Position numbers and translations under genes: made by a program
The notes under the pieces: generated by a model
The model's input: only the letters and a program-made list of their open reading frames with translations
Databases searched by the model: none
What the model was told of the DNA's origin: nothing
Assembly: GCA_014529385.2 (NCBI GenBank)
Contig: CM043967.1
Coordinates: forward strand, 135,417,182 to 135,481,181
DNA from: Adiantum capillus-veneris
Lineage: Eukaryota > Streptophyta > Polypodiopsida > Polypodiales > Pteridaceae
DNA length: 64,000 bases
Direction of reading: 5' to 3'
Shown: piece after piece, positions 53,700-64,000 of the stretch
Numbering within the stretch: the first letter of the stretch is position 1
Layout of the letters: each line of letters starts with the position of its first letter

Positions 53700-55165
53700 T
53701 TCGCCACCAAGATTACCGCGCTGACACGATCGGTGCAACATAGCATCGATGTGGTTGCAAGTTGTAAACCTGTTAGTAAACCGCCCTACCATATGAGTTA
53801 CTCTGAATCTACTGAGGTGGAACGTCAGCTTGCTGACTACCTTAGCAGAGGGTTTATACAACCCAGCTCTTCACCATGGGCTTCTCCTATGCTATTAGTG
53901 AAGAAAAAAGATGGCATATGCGCATGTGCGTAGACTACCGTGGCTTAAATGCGGTTACGATTAAGAACAAGTCACTCATGCTCGCATTTTTTTACGAAAA
54001 TAGACTTGTGGTCAGGTTATCACCAAGTCTGTATTTGACTTACTGATATACCCAAAACTCCATTCCAAACCAAGTTTGGACACTACGAGTTTTTGGTGAT
54101 GCCCTTTGGGTTAACAATGCGCTCGCAACATTCATGACACTTATGGATAGTGTCTTGAAGCCGTACTTGGGCAAATTTGTCATCGTTTTTCTCGATGACA
54201 TTCTAGTCTACAGTGCTTCTGAAGAAGAACACTTACAACATCTCAGGCAGGTGTTCGAGTTGTTACGAACAAATAAGTTATATACCAAGGATTCTAACTG
54301 TGATTTTTTGAAAGAAGAAATTCACTATCTAGGGCATGTTATTTCAGCGAATGGGCTATATATGGATCAATCCAAAGTGGATACCATTTGGAAATGGCCT
54401 TCTCCGAAAAATTTGGAAGATTTATAGATTTTTTTGGGATTTGTAGGTTTTTACTGAAGGTTCGTTAAAAACGCTGCTAATATTGTTGTTTCCATGACCG
54501 ATCAACTGAAAGGAAAAGGCAAATCCTTTTAGTGGGGACCCACTCAACAACACAGTTTTGATACGCTCAAGGATGCATTATCTACAGCTCGCATACTAGC
54601 TATTTTCGATCATTTGAAACCATTAATTTTGGAAACGGATGCCAGTGACCGTGCTATTGGAGTAGTCCTATTACAAGACGGACGGCCAATTGAAGTTGAA
54701 AGCAAGAAGCTTGATGCAGCTCAGCAGAACTACTCTGCTTATGAGTGCAAACTTTGTGCAATAGTGTTTGCCTTAAAAACATGGCGGCATTATCTGTATG
54801 GTGCTCAATTTGAGATTGTGTTTGACCATGAAAGCATCAAATGGTTTACACAACAAACGGATTTGAAGGGTCGGAAAGCCAGGTGGGCCGAGATTCTTCA
54901 GGAATATGATGCCAAGCTCAGGTATCATAAAGGTCGATACAATGTGGTGGCTGACGCTCTAAGTCGTATGCCAGAGATCAATTCTCTCTTGTTCACGGAA
55001 CTTCATAGTGAATTTTTGGATTCTCTCAAAGGCAAATACGAGCATGATGAAGCATATTCCAAAGTGTGGAGCCATGTACAAATAAGGGATCCTTCTCACT
55101 GCAATGATGGTAGTGTAACGTTAACCTCCACACCTAGTTCTCCTCTATCAAGTGATGAACTATAG
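53700..55165 (+). pseudogene. Chromovirus reverse transcriptase and RNase H
   Basis: RT starts VQHSIDVVASCKPVSKPPYH (about 53730), then ADYLSRGFIQPSSSPWASP, after indels [13 protein letters not shown], and catalytic VIVFLDDILVYS near 54185. Stops at 54425 and 54455. RNase H: LETDASDRAIGVVLLQ, SAYECKLCAIVFAL, and NVVADALSRMPE near 54945-54974. Acidic catalytic residues are all present. Confidence 0.92.
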
Positions 55166-55216
55166 TGATGGAAGAATTTCACCATCGACAATGGGTACCT
55201 ACTTTATAAGGGGAGA

Positions 55217-56520
55217 GTGTGTGTACTGACAGACATAAACATTCGGTGCCAAATTCTTTATGAATGTCATGATAGTCCAAGTGTAGGGCACCCTGGTATT
55301 AGAAAAACTTATGCTCTCGTACAACGACAGTTTTACTGGTCAAATATACATGGCTTTGTTCAAGCTTATGTCTTACATTGCCAAAAATGTCAAGTTAACA
55401 AAGCAGAGCGCCTGGAGCAGGAGGACTCTTACATCCTTTGGAGATTCCCAATGGAAAATGGAAAAGTATCTCTATGGCCTTTATTGTGGGTTTATCAACC
55501 ATTGTACGAGGTCATGACTTGGTATGGGTGGTCATAGACAGGTTGACTAAACTATGTAAGTTTATTCCAACCAAATCAATGGTTAAGACACCAGAATTAG
55601 CCAAGTTATTTGTGGACAATCTATACAACTTGTATGGTTTGCCAAGTATCATTGTCAGTGATCCTGATCCCAAGTTTAACAGTCACTTTTGGAGGGTTGT
55701 GTTTAAACGATTGGATACACAATTGAACCTCAGTACAACTGATCATCCAGAAACAGATGGTCAAACTGAACGAGTTAACCAAGTGCTAGAGTATCTGCTA
55801 AGAGCATACGTTAGCAAAAAATAGTCAGACTGGGAAGAATACTTACATATTCTTGAGTTTGCCTACAACAATGCTAAGCATGTCACAACTGGATTTCGTC
55901 CTTTCATACTCATGTATGGGTTTCAACCTAGGTCACCAGTTATGGTGGGTTTCGCAACCAAAAAGCTCCAACATGTTAAGTATTTTCCCCAAGACCACAT
56001 GGATATTTTGAAACTTGCTCGTCAAAATGTCTGACAAGCACAGGACCGGTATAAGAAGTATGCTGATGAGAAATGTCGGCAAGCTACCTTTGAGGAAGGG
56101 GAGGACGTATTTTTACATGTGCCAGAACATTCAGAAAGTCTGAAAAATGGGCCAACACCTAAATTATCTCCCCAATATTGTGGGCCTTTCAAAATACTCA
56201 AGCGAGTAGGTGATCGTGCCTAGAAATGATTGCTACCACACATTCTTGTATTCATATGGTGTTTCATGTAGGCCATTTACATAAGTGGTTACATGGGGAC
56301 GAAAATGTCATTGACCAACAAATTTTGGTAGATTTCATTGAACCTCCTACCTTACCGCATGAACCTGAACATGTTCTCCATTATCATGAGTTATGTACGC
56401 GTCATCATGTACGTCAACAAGCCTTAATCAAGTGAAAGATCAACCTGAAGAAGGTGCCACTTGGGAAAACATTAGTGTTCTTAAGAAGAAGTTTCCCACT
56501 TTTTTTTTTGAGGACAAAAA
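55217..56520 (+). pseudogene. Chromovirus integrase and chromodomain
   Basis: H2C2: ECHDSPSVGHPG and HCQKCQVNK. After a 1-frame shift near 55438, the core VVIDRLTKLCKFIPT, IIVSDPDPKF and TDGQTERVNQVLE carries D, D, E. The C-terminal part EEGEDVFLHVPEHSE, QYCGPFKILKRVGD and VFHVGHLHKWLHG is followed by a chromodomain end (PEEGATWENISVLKKKF) in which Trp of the usual K-W-x is a TGA. Chromodomains guide insertion to heterochromatin. Confidence 0.92.
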
Positions 56521-56528
56521 CTCTTCTT

Positions 56529-56694
56529 AAGGGGGGAGTAATGTCTGGACAACGGAAGGGCTGGACTAGAAAAGGGAAAGGCCGGGCTAGGCTGTGTGGA
56601 AAGGGAGTCCAACTAGGGCAAAGGGCTAGCAGCCATGCTATATAGTGGGTGGTTGGGAGGTGGACTCCTAGGTTCTAGTTCCCCTTGTCTAATA
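56529..56694 (+). repeat. Chromovirus PPT and 3' LTR
   Basis: AAGGGGGGAGTAA (56529-56541), then TGTCTGGACAAC ... CCCCTTGTCTAATA (56542-56694). Same length as the 5' LTR, with a modest number of differences. Confidence 0.92.
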
Positions 56695-57640
56695 GAAATC
56701 GTGTATGTCCATCTTAGCCTATTGATATGGATCATGAAAACGGGATTATCTCACTGAAGGGCCTGTATTTGAAGACTGGCATGTTTCACATACCTATTGG
56801 CAACAACGTGATAAAGCAACTCGATGGTATATTCTTTCTTCTCTTCCAGATTTCCTTTTGCTTGATGTGTATGAACTGCTTACTTTACGTGACGTATGGA
56901 AGTACCTTATTGCAAACTTTCAGAAGAAATCTTTACAGAAATACTTTATTTGAGAGGTTTGATTTCCAAGTTACAATATGAAAGTGGTACTGCCATGATG
57001 GGACATATTGAGTCTTTCAAATTCATTATTAATCGACTTGGTACTGCCGACGATATTGTTCCTCGAAAACAACTGATTACACTTCTCCTTGACACAGTGA
57101 AGGACTCTTCCTATGATAACATTGTTACCATTATTTCTAATAAAGATGGTCTCGACTTTGACCAAGCCTGCATGTCTTTAATTGAATACTCTCAATGTCA
57201 AGAATGACGTAATTTTGGTCATGATACAACTATGATTTCACAAGAGGATACTAAATCACAATAGATGAAATATGCTTTTTAAGCTCAAAGGCATCCATTT
57301 CAACGAGGAAACTACAGAGGTGTCCATTGTGGTAATATTTTGTCTCGAGTTTCCTAATGAGTATTGTTCTTACTGCAACATAAATGGCAATACTAAAGAT
57401 GATTGTTGGGCATGTCAATATGATGACGAACACAATATTACCACTAAACAATCACTTTTATCTAGAGATTATTATTCTTCTTGTGAATAATGTGGACAAT
57501 CTAATCACCCCACTCATACATGCTATAAGCGTCAATTTGGCACAGATTATAATAGAGCATATGCTATTGAACATTAAGACAATATTATACCAGAAATAAG
57601 CTGCATCTTATTTCAGTTACTCTAGACAAAATACTTCATA
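56695..57640 (+). pseudogene. Copia gag continued, with zinc knuckle
   Basis: After decayed text, an open stretch 56896-57207 holds LRGLISKLQYESGTAMMGHI and RKQLITLLLDTVKDSSYDN, the copia capsid C-terminal pattern. Near 57480 a knuckle reads C-E-stop-C-G-Q-S-N-H-P-T-H-T-C: perfect C-x2-C-x4-H-x4-C except for a TAA where CAA is expected. A more degraded C-x2-C lies at about 57367. Confidence 0.8.
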
Positions 57641-57654
57641 TACGTGATTTTATC

Positions 57655-59220
57655 ACTTTTTATTATTGATGCTCGTGCTACAAGAAATATGACATATCAA
57701 TCTAAGTGGCTCCATAACTATCATCCACTACTAGTTAACGTGTTGTTTATCTTGTTGATAATACGACTTGCCAAGTAAAGGGTATTGGAGATTTATATCT
57801 TGGTACCTTATCTTCTTTCACACAAATTTTGCAAGGAGTATTACATGTACCAGATCTTCAAGGTAGTCTTCTTTCAATTGCTAGACTTGTTGATCTTGGT
57901 CTCTTTGTTGGATTTGATCATACCAAATGCCAAATTGAGAAAGATGGAAAGACTATAGCCATTTTTTCTCAAAATGGTAATTTGTTTGAATTCTGTCTCA
58001 ATGATGTTGTAGAGAATGTTGTCAGTGCTCCAAGTGATCATGATTACAAGGTATGACATCACCATTTTGATTATGCTGATTTCTCAAAACTCCTTGATCT
58101 TCAGCGTCATGATCTTGTTCATGGCATGGATTTTAAAGGTCATCCCCAGATGGGAGTTTGCGAGTTTTGTGCTCTTGGAAAACATAATCGTAAACCTTTT
58201 CCCCTCTCAAATACAACTCATTCTCATGACATATTGGATCTTGTTCATACTGATATATGTGGATCTCTACCTTCTTAGAGATCACAATATTGCTACTTCA
58301 TTACGTTCTTTGATGATTTCTCATAGTGTACGATTGTATTTCTACTTAGACAAAAATTTGAGGCCTTATCTGTTTTCAAACAATTCCACAAGGCTGTGGA
58401 ACTTTAAATTGGTCGTCGCCTCAAGAAGCTTTGTAGTGACAATGGAGAAAAATATATTTCTGAAGAGTTTTTGAGTTACCGTGTAATGACACTAGAATTC
58501 ATTATGAACACAATATTCCATATTCACCTCAACAGAATGGCATTGATGAACAAAAGAATCACACTATTCTCAATGCTATAAGATGTATGTTGATTCATTC
58601 ATGGTTATAGCGTGTTTTCTACGTTGAAGCTACTTTGACAACAATATTTATTTAGAATCATCTTCCTACTACTACACCCTCTGGTAAGATACCCATCACA
58701 GCATGGACAAGTGACATTCCTTCTTCATCTCGTTTTTGAGCCTTTGGATGTATCGCTTAAATTCATGTTCCCAAAGAAACACAAACAAAGCTTAATGCTC
58801 TTGGTCTTATAGCTATTTTTACTGGATATTCTGACACTTCCAAAGGCTATTTCATTCTATGAACCTTCCTCCAAGAAAGTGATTGTGAATCTTGATGCTA
58901 CTTTTAACGAACATCTTATGGGAGGTTCATGTTCCATGGATGATTCTAATGATACTAAATCATTGCTTCAAGATTTTTCATTTCTTTTAGATGATAAAAC
59001 TCTTCCTATAGAGCATCTTTTTGCTTCACAACCATCCATTCCAAATGTTGCCAATGATGATATTGATATTTTGTTGATCTGTCTATTGATTTCGAACATG
59101 GTTCATGTCATGTTTATGATGATGATATTGTTAACATTGTTCTCTCTACTTTTGAAGATCCCATTACTTATACTGAAGTTATTTCTGCACCACAAAAGGA
59201 TCAATGGCAAGAGGCTATGC
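57655..59220 (+). pseudogene. Copia protease, integrase and RT start
   Basis: Protease remnant IIDARATRNMTYQSKWL (D-A-R-A-T for D-S-G-A-T), then GVLHVPDLQGSLLSIARLVD (57829-). Integrase zinc region HDLVHGMDFKGHPQMGVCEFC and ALGKHNRKPFP, then DLVHTDICGSLPS and SDNGEKYISEEF, with numerous shifts. The C-terminal part FYEPSSKKVIVNLDATFNEH is in one frame to ITYTEVISAPQKDQWQEAM at the start of RT, where the LINE begins. Confidence 0.85.
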
Positions 59221-60770
59221 TCAAAGAATCTCAAGCAACAAAGAGGAAAAGGAGGGGTAGCATGTATGGTTAAGAAAGGATTGGAAGATTTTGTATCAAT
59301 TGTATGGCTAAAAATTATGACACCAAAAAGAGCACCCATTTTTGTAGTCAGTTTCTACATTCCTCATCATGATTTCCCCGTTTATGCTTGCATGGATAGA
59401 GATCATCCATTTTTTGATTTAGAAGAGGACATTTCTTATTTCAAAGGTGAAGGTAATGTTATCGTATTTGAGGATATGAATGCTTGCACAAAAACATTGC
59501 AACATAATACTCAACAATTTTCTATGCCATACATTTCAAGGGAGTTGGAAGAAGTTCACTTGTATGATCGTACTTCAATGGATGAGAAAGAGCTAGATCA
59601 CTATGGAAAGTTACTTCTACACATGTGTAATAGCATGGGCATGCTCATTGACAATGGTGTCTCTTTGTGGAGTGGAACCAATGGATTTACATGTATGAGA
59701 CATAATGGGGACAATGTGATTGACTATTTTCTACTCTCCAAAGCCATCATGTATCGCATAAAGAGTTTTATGTTTGGCCAATAGACCTCGGAATCCAAGC
59801 ATCGCACCTTATGTATTGACCTTTCATGTGGAGAAGCAACTAAGCATGATAATCTCAACCAAAGAAAAGAGAAATTATCATTATGTATGGATTTCAAACG
59901 GGCACCAATGTACATTGAAATGGTTGAGCAAAAATTATGGATAACAAAGATTCAATATGATGCACCATTGGAAACTAAATGTAAAGCTTTCAAGAAAATA
60001 CTTGTTCTTGTGCTGAAGAATGTTTTTCCATAAAGCATCTCCATGGTATCAACAAAGATAGATCGCGCAAAAGATAGATCTATCAAAGATAGATCACGCA
60101 AAAGGTTGTTTGATAAAGAATATCAAGATGCGTGAAATTCCTTTATAAAGCTTGATGCAACTATCAAAGTCCTTTGCATACATACAAGGCATTGATTCAA
60201 AAGAAGAGAAGAAGATGGGAAGTAAAGCAACAAATTTTTCAAGTCCAAGAAAAGGCACATGCATGTGGAAGATTTTGGAGAAACTTGAGGGGTAAGCGGG
60301 TTGAGAATTCTGGTAACTTGAGTCTTGTGGATATGTACACACATTGTAGGAAATTATATGAGCAAGCAAATGCTGAAAAAATACAATTTTATGGTTCACT
60401 CCCAGGTATGCCCCCTTTTTGTACTATTGAGGATATATGTGGTGGGCTTGAAAAGTTGGACACTTGCAAAGCAGGAGATCTTCAAGGTATCAATCCAGAG
60501 ATGATCAAATGGACGGAAGAATTTACCCATGAGTGGATGTGTGTTATGTTCAACCTTGTACTTCAACATGGTATGTCTTATGATTGGAGTACTAATTTGG
60601 TTAAGCCTTTGCATATAGGAGGGGATGTAAAGAATGTAAACAACTACCGGACTATAAAGATTGGGTCTCTTATGGCAAAGTTGTTTGGGTGCATAATGGA
60701 GATGAAATTGAGTAATTGAGCTGAAGAGAATGACAAGCGTGCAAAGGGACAAGCAGGTTTTTGTCGATGC
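59221..60770 (+). pseudogene. LINE ORF2 fragment: endonuclease and RT start
   Basis: Endonuclease from KNLKQQRGKGG: APIFVVSFYIPHHD, VIVFEDMNACTKT (Gly of G-D-M-N changed to Glu), GDNVIDYFLLSKA, and near the end SKH in place of catalytic S-D-H after a TAG at 59782. A small internal duplication (GATAGATC...CGCAAAAG) lies at 60055-60105. RT start 60174-60719: AHACGRFWRNLRGKRVEN and MSYDWSTNLVKPLH. Clearly dead. Confidence 0.88.
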
Positions 60771-60772
60771 CT
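59221..60772 (+). mobile_element. LINE copy 5, truncated at both ends
   Basis: Starts inside the endonuclease at TCAAAGAATCTCAAGCAAC and ends in the RT at TTTTTGTCGATGCC, just before a CT-rich microsatellite. Same family as copy 2. The 5' junction lies in copia RT codons with several bases that could belong to either element. Confidence 0.9.
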
Positions 60773-60792
60773 TACTCTCTCCCCCTCCCTCC

Positions 60793-60844
<52 letters not shown>

Positions 60845-60967
60845 CCACCAAGTGAGAGAGGTAACAAGGGGGGAGGGAGGATGCAAGGAGAATCTTCTTT
60901 TTAACAAGATATATATATATAATTTCACATAGTGTTGAACAACACTTTGTTTGTGTAGGCTTTAAAG

Positions 60968-61012
<45 letters not shown>

Positions 61013-61070
61013 GAGTGCTATTTAAGTAACCACTCCCTACCCTTATCTGTGTGTGTGTGTGTGTGTGTGT
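60773..61070. repeat. Microsatellite cluster between two LINE copies
   Basis: CT-rich 60773-60841, a 120-base unique stretch, (CT)n 60971-61008, 40 bases, then (GT)n about 61050-61071, which touches the 5' break of LINE copy 6. Confidence 0.9.
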
Positions 61071-61075
61071 GTGGA

Positions 61076-61300
61076 GAATGGCCAATTGTATGCACCATGC
61101 CGGATGAGACCAAACAAAAGATTATCCTTGATAATAGATGGACCTATTTGAGAAATTCAAAATGTTTTGTATGTGAAGATCGCACTATTAAGCAACAAAA
61201 TATGCCTCACAAGGCATATGATGAAAAGAATAAGAAAAAGAAGGAGATCTCTCACAAAGAAAATGTTACCAAGAAGGAGGCAAGTCCCTCAAGAAAATAG
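61076..61300 (+). pseudogene. LINE ORF1 C-terminus
   Basis: MPDETKQKIILDNRW, KCFVCEDRTIKQQNM and a Lys/Glu-rich end (KKKKEISHKENVTKKE), matching the last third of the ORF1 at 16426-17376. The coiled coil and RRM-like start are missing. The stop at 61298 is again followed by ORF2 after about 10 bases. Confidence 0.85.
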
Positions 61301-61311
61301 GGATGCTTGAC

Positions 61312-64000
61312 CTATGAGACTCAGTTACAATTGAAAATATGATTTTGGAATTGAAACAGATATCCTTGGAATGCAGGGGTTGGCATTGCTGAACTAACAA
61401 GCAAAGCCAATGTTGTACTTCTTGTGGAAACTTGGGAGCATGATACACAAAGGATTAACAGCTTGAAGGATTACAATGTACATTCATTGATGTGGTCAAA
61501 GAATCTCAAGCAACGAAGATGGCAAGGAGGGGTAGCATGTATGTTTAAGAAAGGATTGGAAGATTTTGTGAAAGATGACAAGTACAAACGTTATGTATGG
61601 CTGAAAATTATGACACCAAAAAGAGCTTCTATTTTTGTAGCCGGTTGCTACATTCCTCATCATGATTTCCACTTTTATGCTTGCATGGATAAAGATTAGC
61701 CATTTTTTGATTTAGAAGAGGATATTTCTTATTTCAAACGCAAAGGTGATGTTATTGTATTTGGGGATATGAATGTTCACACAAAAACATTGCAACATGA
61801 TACTCAACAATATGATATGCCATACATTTCAAGGGAGTTGGAGGAAGTTCACTTGTATGATCGTACTTCAATGGATGAGAAAGAGCCGGATCACTATGGA
61901 AAGTTATTTTTACACATGTGTAATAGCATGGGTATGCTCATTGTCAATGGTGTATCTTTATGGAGTGGAACCAATGGATTTACATGTAGGAAATATAATG
62001 GGGACAATGTGATTGACTATGTGCTACGCTCCGAAGTGATCATGTATCACATAAAGAGTTTTCTGTTTGGCCAATGGACCGCGGAATCTGACCATCGGAC
62101 CTTATGTATTGACCTTCATGTGGAGAAGAAACTAAGCATAATAATCTCAGCCACCAAAGGAAAGAGAAATTATCACTATGTATGGATTTCAAACAGGCAT
62201 CAATGTACATTGAAATGGTTGAGCAAACATTATGGTTGAGAAAGCTTCAATATGACACACCATTGGAAAGTAAATGGGAAGCTCTCAAGAAAGTTATTTG
62301 TCCTTGTGCTGAAGAATGCTTTGCCATAAAGCATCTCAACGGTATCAACAAAGATAGATCACGCAAAAGGTGGTTTGATAAAGAATGTCAAGATGCTTGA
62401 AAGTCCTTAATAAATCTTGATGCAACTATAGACAAAGATAGCTATCAAAGTCATTTGCATACATACAAGGCATTGATTCAAAACAAGAGAAGAAGATGGG
62501 AAGTAAAGCAACAAATTTTTCAGGTCGAAGAAAATGCACATGCATGTGGAAGATTTTGGAGAAGCTTGAGGGGTAAGCGGGTTGGAGCAAACAAATGCTG
62601 AAAAAATGCCATTTTATGGTTCGCTCCCATGTATGCCCTCTTTTTTACTATTGAGGATGTTTTTGGTGGGCTTGAAAAGTTGGCCACTCGCAAAGTGGGG
62701 GATCTTCAAGGTATTAACCCGGAGATGATCAAATGGACGAGAGATTTTGACCCATGAGTGGATGTGTGAGATGTTCAACCTTGCACTTCAACATGGTATG
62801 CCTAATGGTTGGAGTAATAATTGGGTTAAGCCTTTGCATAAAGGAGGGAATGTAAAGAATGTAACAACTATCGCACTATAATGATCGTGTCTCTTATGGC
62901 AAAGTTGTTTGGGTGCATAATGGAGATGAAATTGAGTGATTGGGCTGAAGAGAATGACGAGGTTCAAAAGGATATGCGATTTTTGTCAATGCCATAGCAC
63001 CATTGATCACCTTATCACTCTTTGTGTTCTCATGGAGGAAAGGCGGTTGAAAGGCAAGCGATTGCATTGTTGTTTTGTGGACTTTAAGAAAGCTTTTGAT
63101 ATAATTCTACGTAACATTCAGTGCATCTAGTTCCGAACAGGGTCACCATGCCAAGATGATCATTTCCTGCTTTATGTGTGTGCTTGTTAGAGCATCCACA
63201 GTTGAGTGCTAGCTCTTCTCTCTTGCCCCTACCTGTTACCGGCCGCCATACCTCATTTATTCTTTCCTTCATTCACACTTACCTCCCCCCCCCCCCCTCC
63301 CCCCCGCCCCCCCAAGGATGGAAGAACTCCAAGTGCAAAGTGAGTTTATGCTTGCGGTTTCTCGAATCTATGAGAAGGTGATTTGTCAATTGCGCATGGG
63401 AAGAGAAATTTCAAAAAAAAATTGTAAGCACTATTGAGGTTGAAGAACAATGTCCATTATCACCAACTCTCTTTGGTCTATGCATCAATCAATTGGAACA
63501 AATGGTACTTGACTTTATGTAAGAAGAAGACATTGAAGAGGTCACTATTTGCAATGCAGTAATCATGCTTTTGTTGTATGAGGATGATATAGTGCTTCTA
63601 GCATACACTTTAGAAGATGCACAAAAGCTTAGGGTTGTCCTTGAGAACTTTTGCTTGCATAGTGGGCTGATTGTGAATGAATCCAAAACAAAGGCTATTC
63701 TTGTGAAAACCAACCATAAGGAGAAGCCATGCATTGTGTACAACAGTGAGACACTTGAAGTTGTTGAGAGCTTTAAGTACCTTGGCCTTGAGGTTCCGTC
63801 CAATCACAAGGGGTATGAATTTCATATGTGTTGTTTGAAAGTAGGAAAGAGAGAATATTATGTATTTGAGAACATGTGTAATGCGGGAAACATCAAGTGT
63901 TGGGTTCTCAAGAAGTATCTCTTTGATGCATTGCTGACACCAGTTCTTCTTTATGGAGTTGAAGTGTGGGGCGGGAGCATCTCAAAGTCTACTTGGAAAG
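61312..64000 (+). pseudogene. LINE ORF2, decayed, with insertion
   Basis: Endonuclease: ADVVLLVETWE equivalent at 61405-61440, CYIPHHD, VIVFGDMNVHTKT, and ESDHRTLC (S-D-H intact) near 62085. Stops include 61699 and 62398. The region DATIDKDSYQSHLHTYKAL near 62420 shows the frame lost by 1 nt in copy 2. RT: VDFKKAFDIILR near 63075, then the 197-base insertion, then LSPTLFGLCIN, and LLLYEDDIVLLAYTL, with Glu replacing Ala of Y-A-D-D at about 63577-63588. Reaches the window end near YGVEVWGGSISKSTW. Confidence 0.9.
63117..63313 (+). other. C-rich insertion in LINE copy 6
   Basis: About 197 bases replace roughly 10 bases of LINE sequence between GATATAATTCTACGTAACA and AAGGATGGAAGAACTCC. Contains TTAGAGCATCCACAGTTG near 63187, a motif common in plant non-autonomous elements, and ends in a long imperfect poly(C). 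No target duplication or terminal repeats found. Confidence 0.6.

Larger units (their letters stand above)
50929..56694 (+). mobile_element. Complete Ty3/gypsy chromovirus
   Basis: 5.77 kb with 153-bp LTRs (50929-51081, 56542-56694), PBS, gag with CCHC knuckle, protease, RT, RNase H, integrase, chromodomain end and PPT, flanked by a perfect GAAAT target duplication (50924-50928, 56695-56699) within copia gag. All catalytic motifs are readable, but several frameshifts and stops make it inactive. Confidence 0.95.
49844..59220 (+). mobile_element. Ty1/copia element interrupted by a chromovirus and truncated by a LINE
   Basis: 5' LTR, PBS and gag start lie at 49844-50928; gag resumes at 56695 and protease, integrase and the start of RT follow to about 59220. 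The element from 50929 to 56694 is inserted in gag. At about 59221 the RT coding passes straight into a 5'-truncated LINE, so the 3' half and 3' LTR are missing. Coding is badly decayed. Confidence 0.85.
61071..64000 (+). mobile_element. LINE copy 6, 5'-truncated, runs off the window
   Basis: Starts in the C-terminal part of ORF1 (GGAGAATGGCCAATTGTATG), continues through ORF2 endonuclease and RT and is cut by the window end. Broken at 63117-63313 by a C-rich insertion. Confidence 0.93.

Overview
This window looks like intergenic heterochromatin from a land-plant nuclear genome. Evidence seen directly: plant-type Ty1/copia and Ty3/gypsy (chromovirus) elements, primer-binding sites matching initiator tRNA-Met (TGGTATCAGAGC), plant-like splice signals (GTAAGC donor, T-rich acceptors) and very long (CT)n, (GA)n, (GT)n and (AC)n microsatellites. 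The mix of LINEs, a Rep-like HUH gene relic and gypsy lineages made me think of a fern or other non-seed plant, but that is a weak inference. I see no intact host gene, tRNA, rRNA or CRISPR.

Layout. 1-5.9 kb: microsatellite-rich DNA holding a 5'-truncated LINE (1318-3206) between two copies of a ~550 bp repeat, GC-rich hairpin repeats and a perfect 18-bp inverted repeat. 5.9-10.9 kb: two minus-strand poly(A) LINE 3' ends flanking a decayed, apparently spliced gene (about 6.88-8.98 kb) whose central exon keeps an H-hydrophobic-Q and a Y-x-x-K motif, as in Rep/HUH endonucleases. 10.9-12.9 kb: microsatellites, no gene seen. 13.0-18.8 kb: a nearly full-length minus-strand LINE with intact ORF1 and an ORF2 broken by two 1-nt indels, then two more 3' fragments of the same family. 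19.1-35.6 kb: a large decayed gypsy element (E1) with order partial protease, RT, RNase H, integrase, second retropepsin-like domain, long coiled-coil ORFs, PPT, 3' LTR. It is split by a second LTR element (24451-31511), mostly non-coding inside. 36.1-38.2 kb: gypsy scraps and a 248 bp tandem duplication. 38.5-43.6 kb: a complete minus-strand copia element with 226 bp LTRs. 43.7-49.2 kb: gypsy fragments in both orientations, including a gag-plus-acidic-ORF element with a long LTR. 49.8-59.2 kb: a copia element interrupted by a complete chromovirus (50929-56694, 153 bp LTRs, GAAAT target duplication). 59.2-64 kb: two further copies of the microsatellite-associated LINE, the last running off the window.

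The genes do not form a host pathway; they are the replication machinery of nested transposons. The most interesting signals are the HUH-endonuclease relic, the association of one LINE family with (CT)n/(AC)n microsatellites (with a conserved hairpin just before the tail), and the gypsy element whose frame continues from integrase into a second retropepsin-like domain and is followed by additional ORFs.
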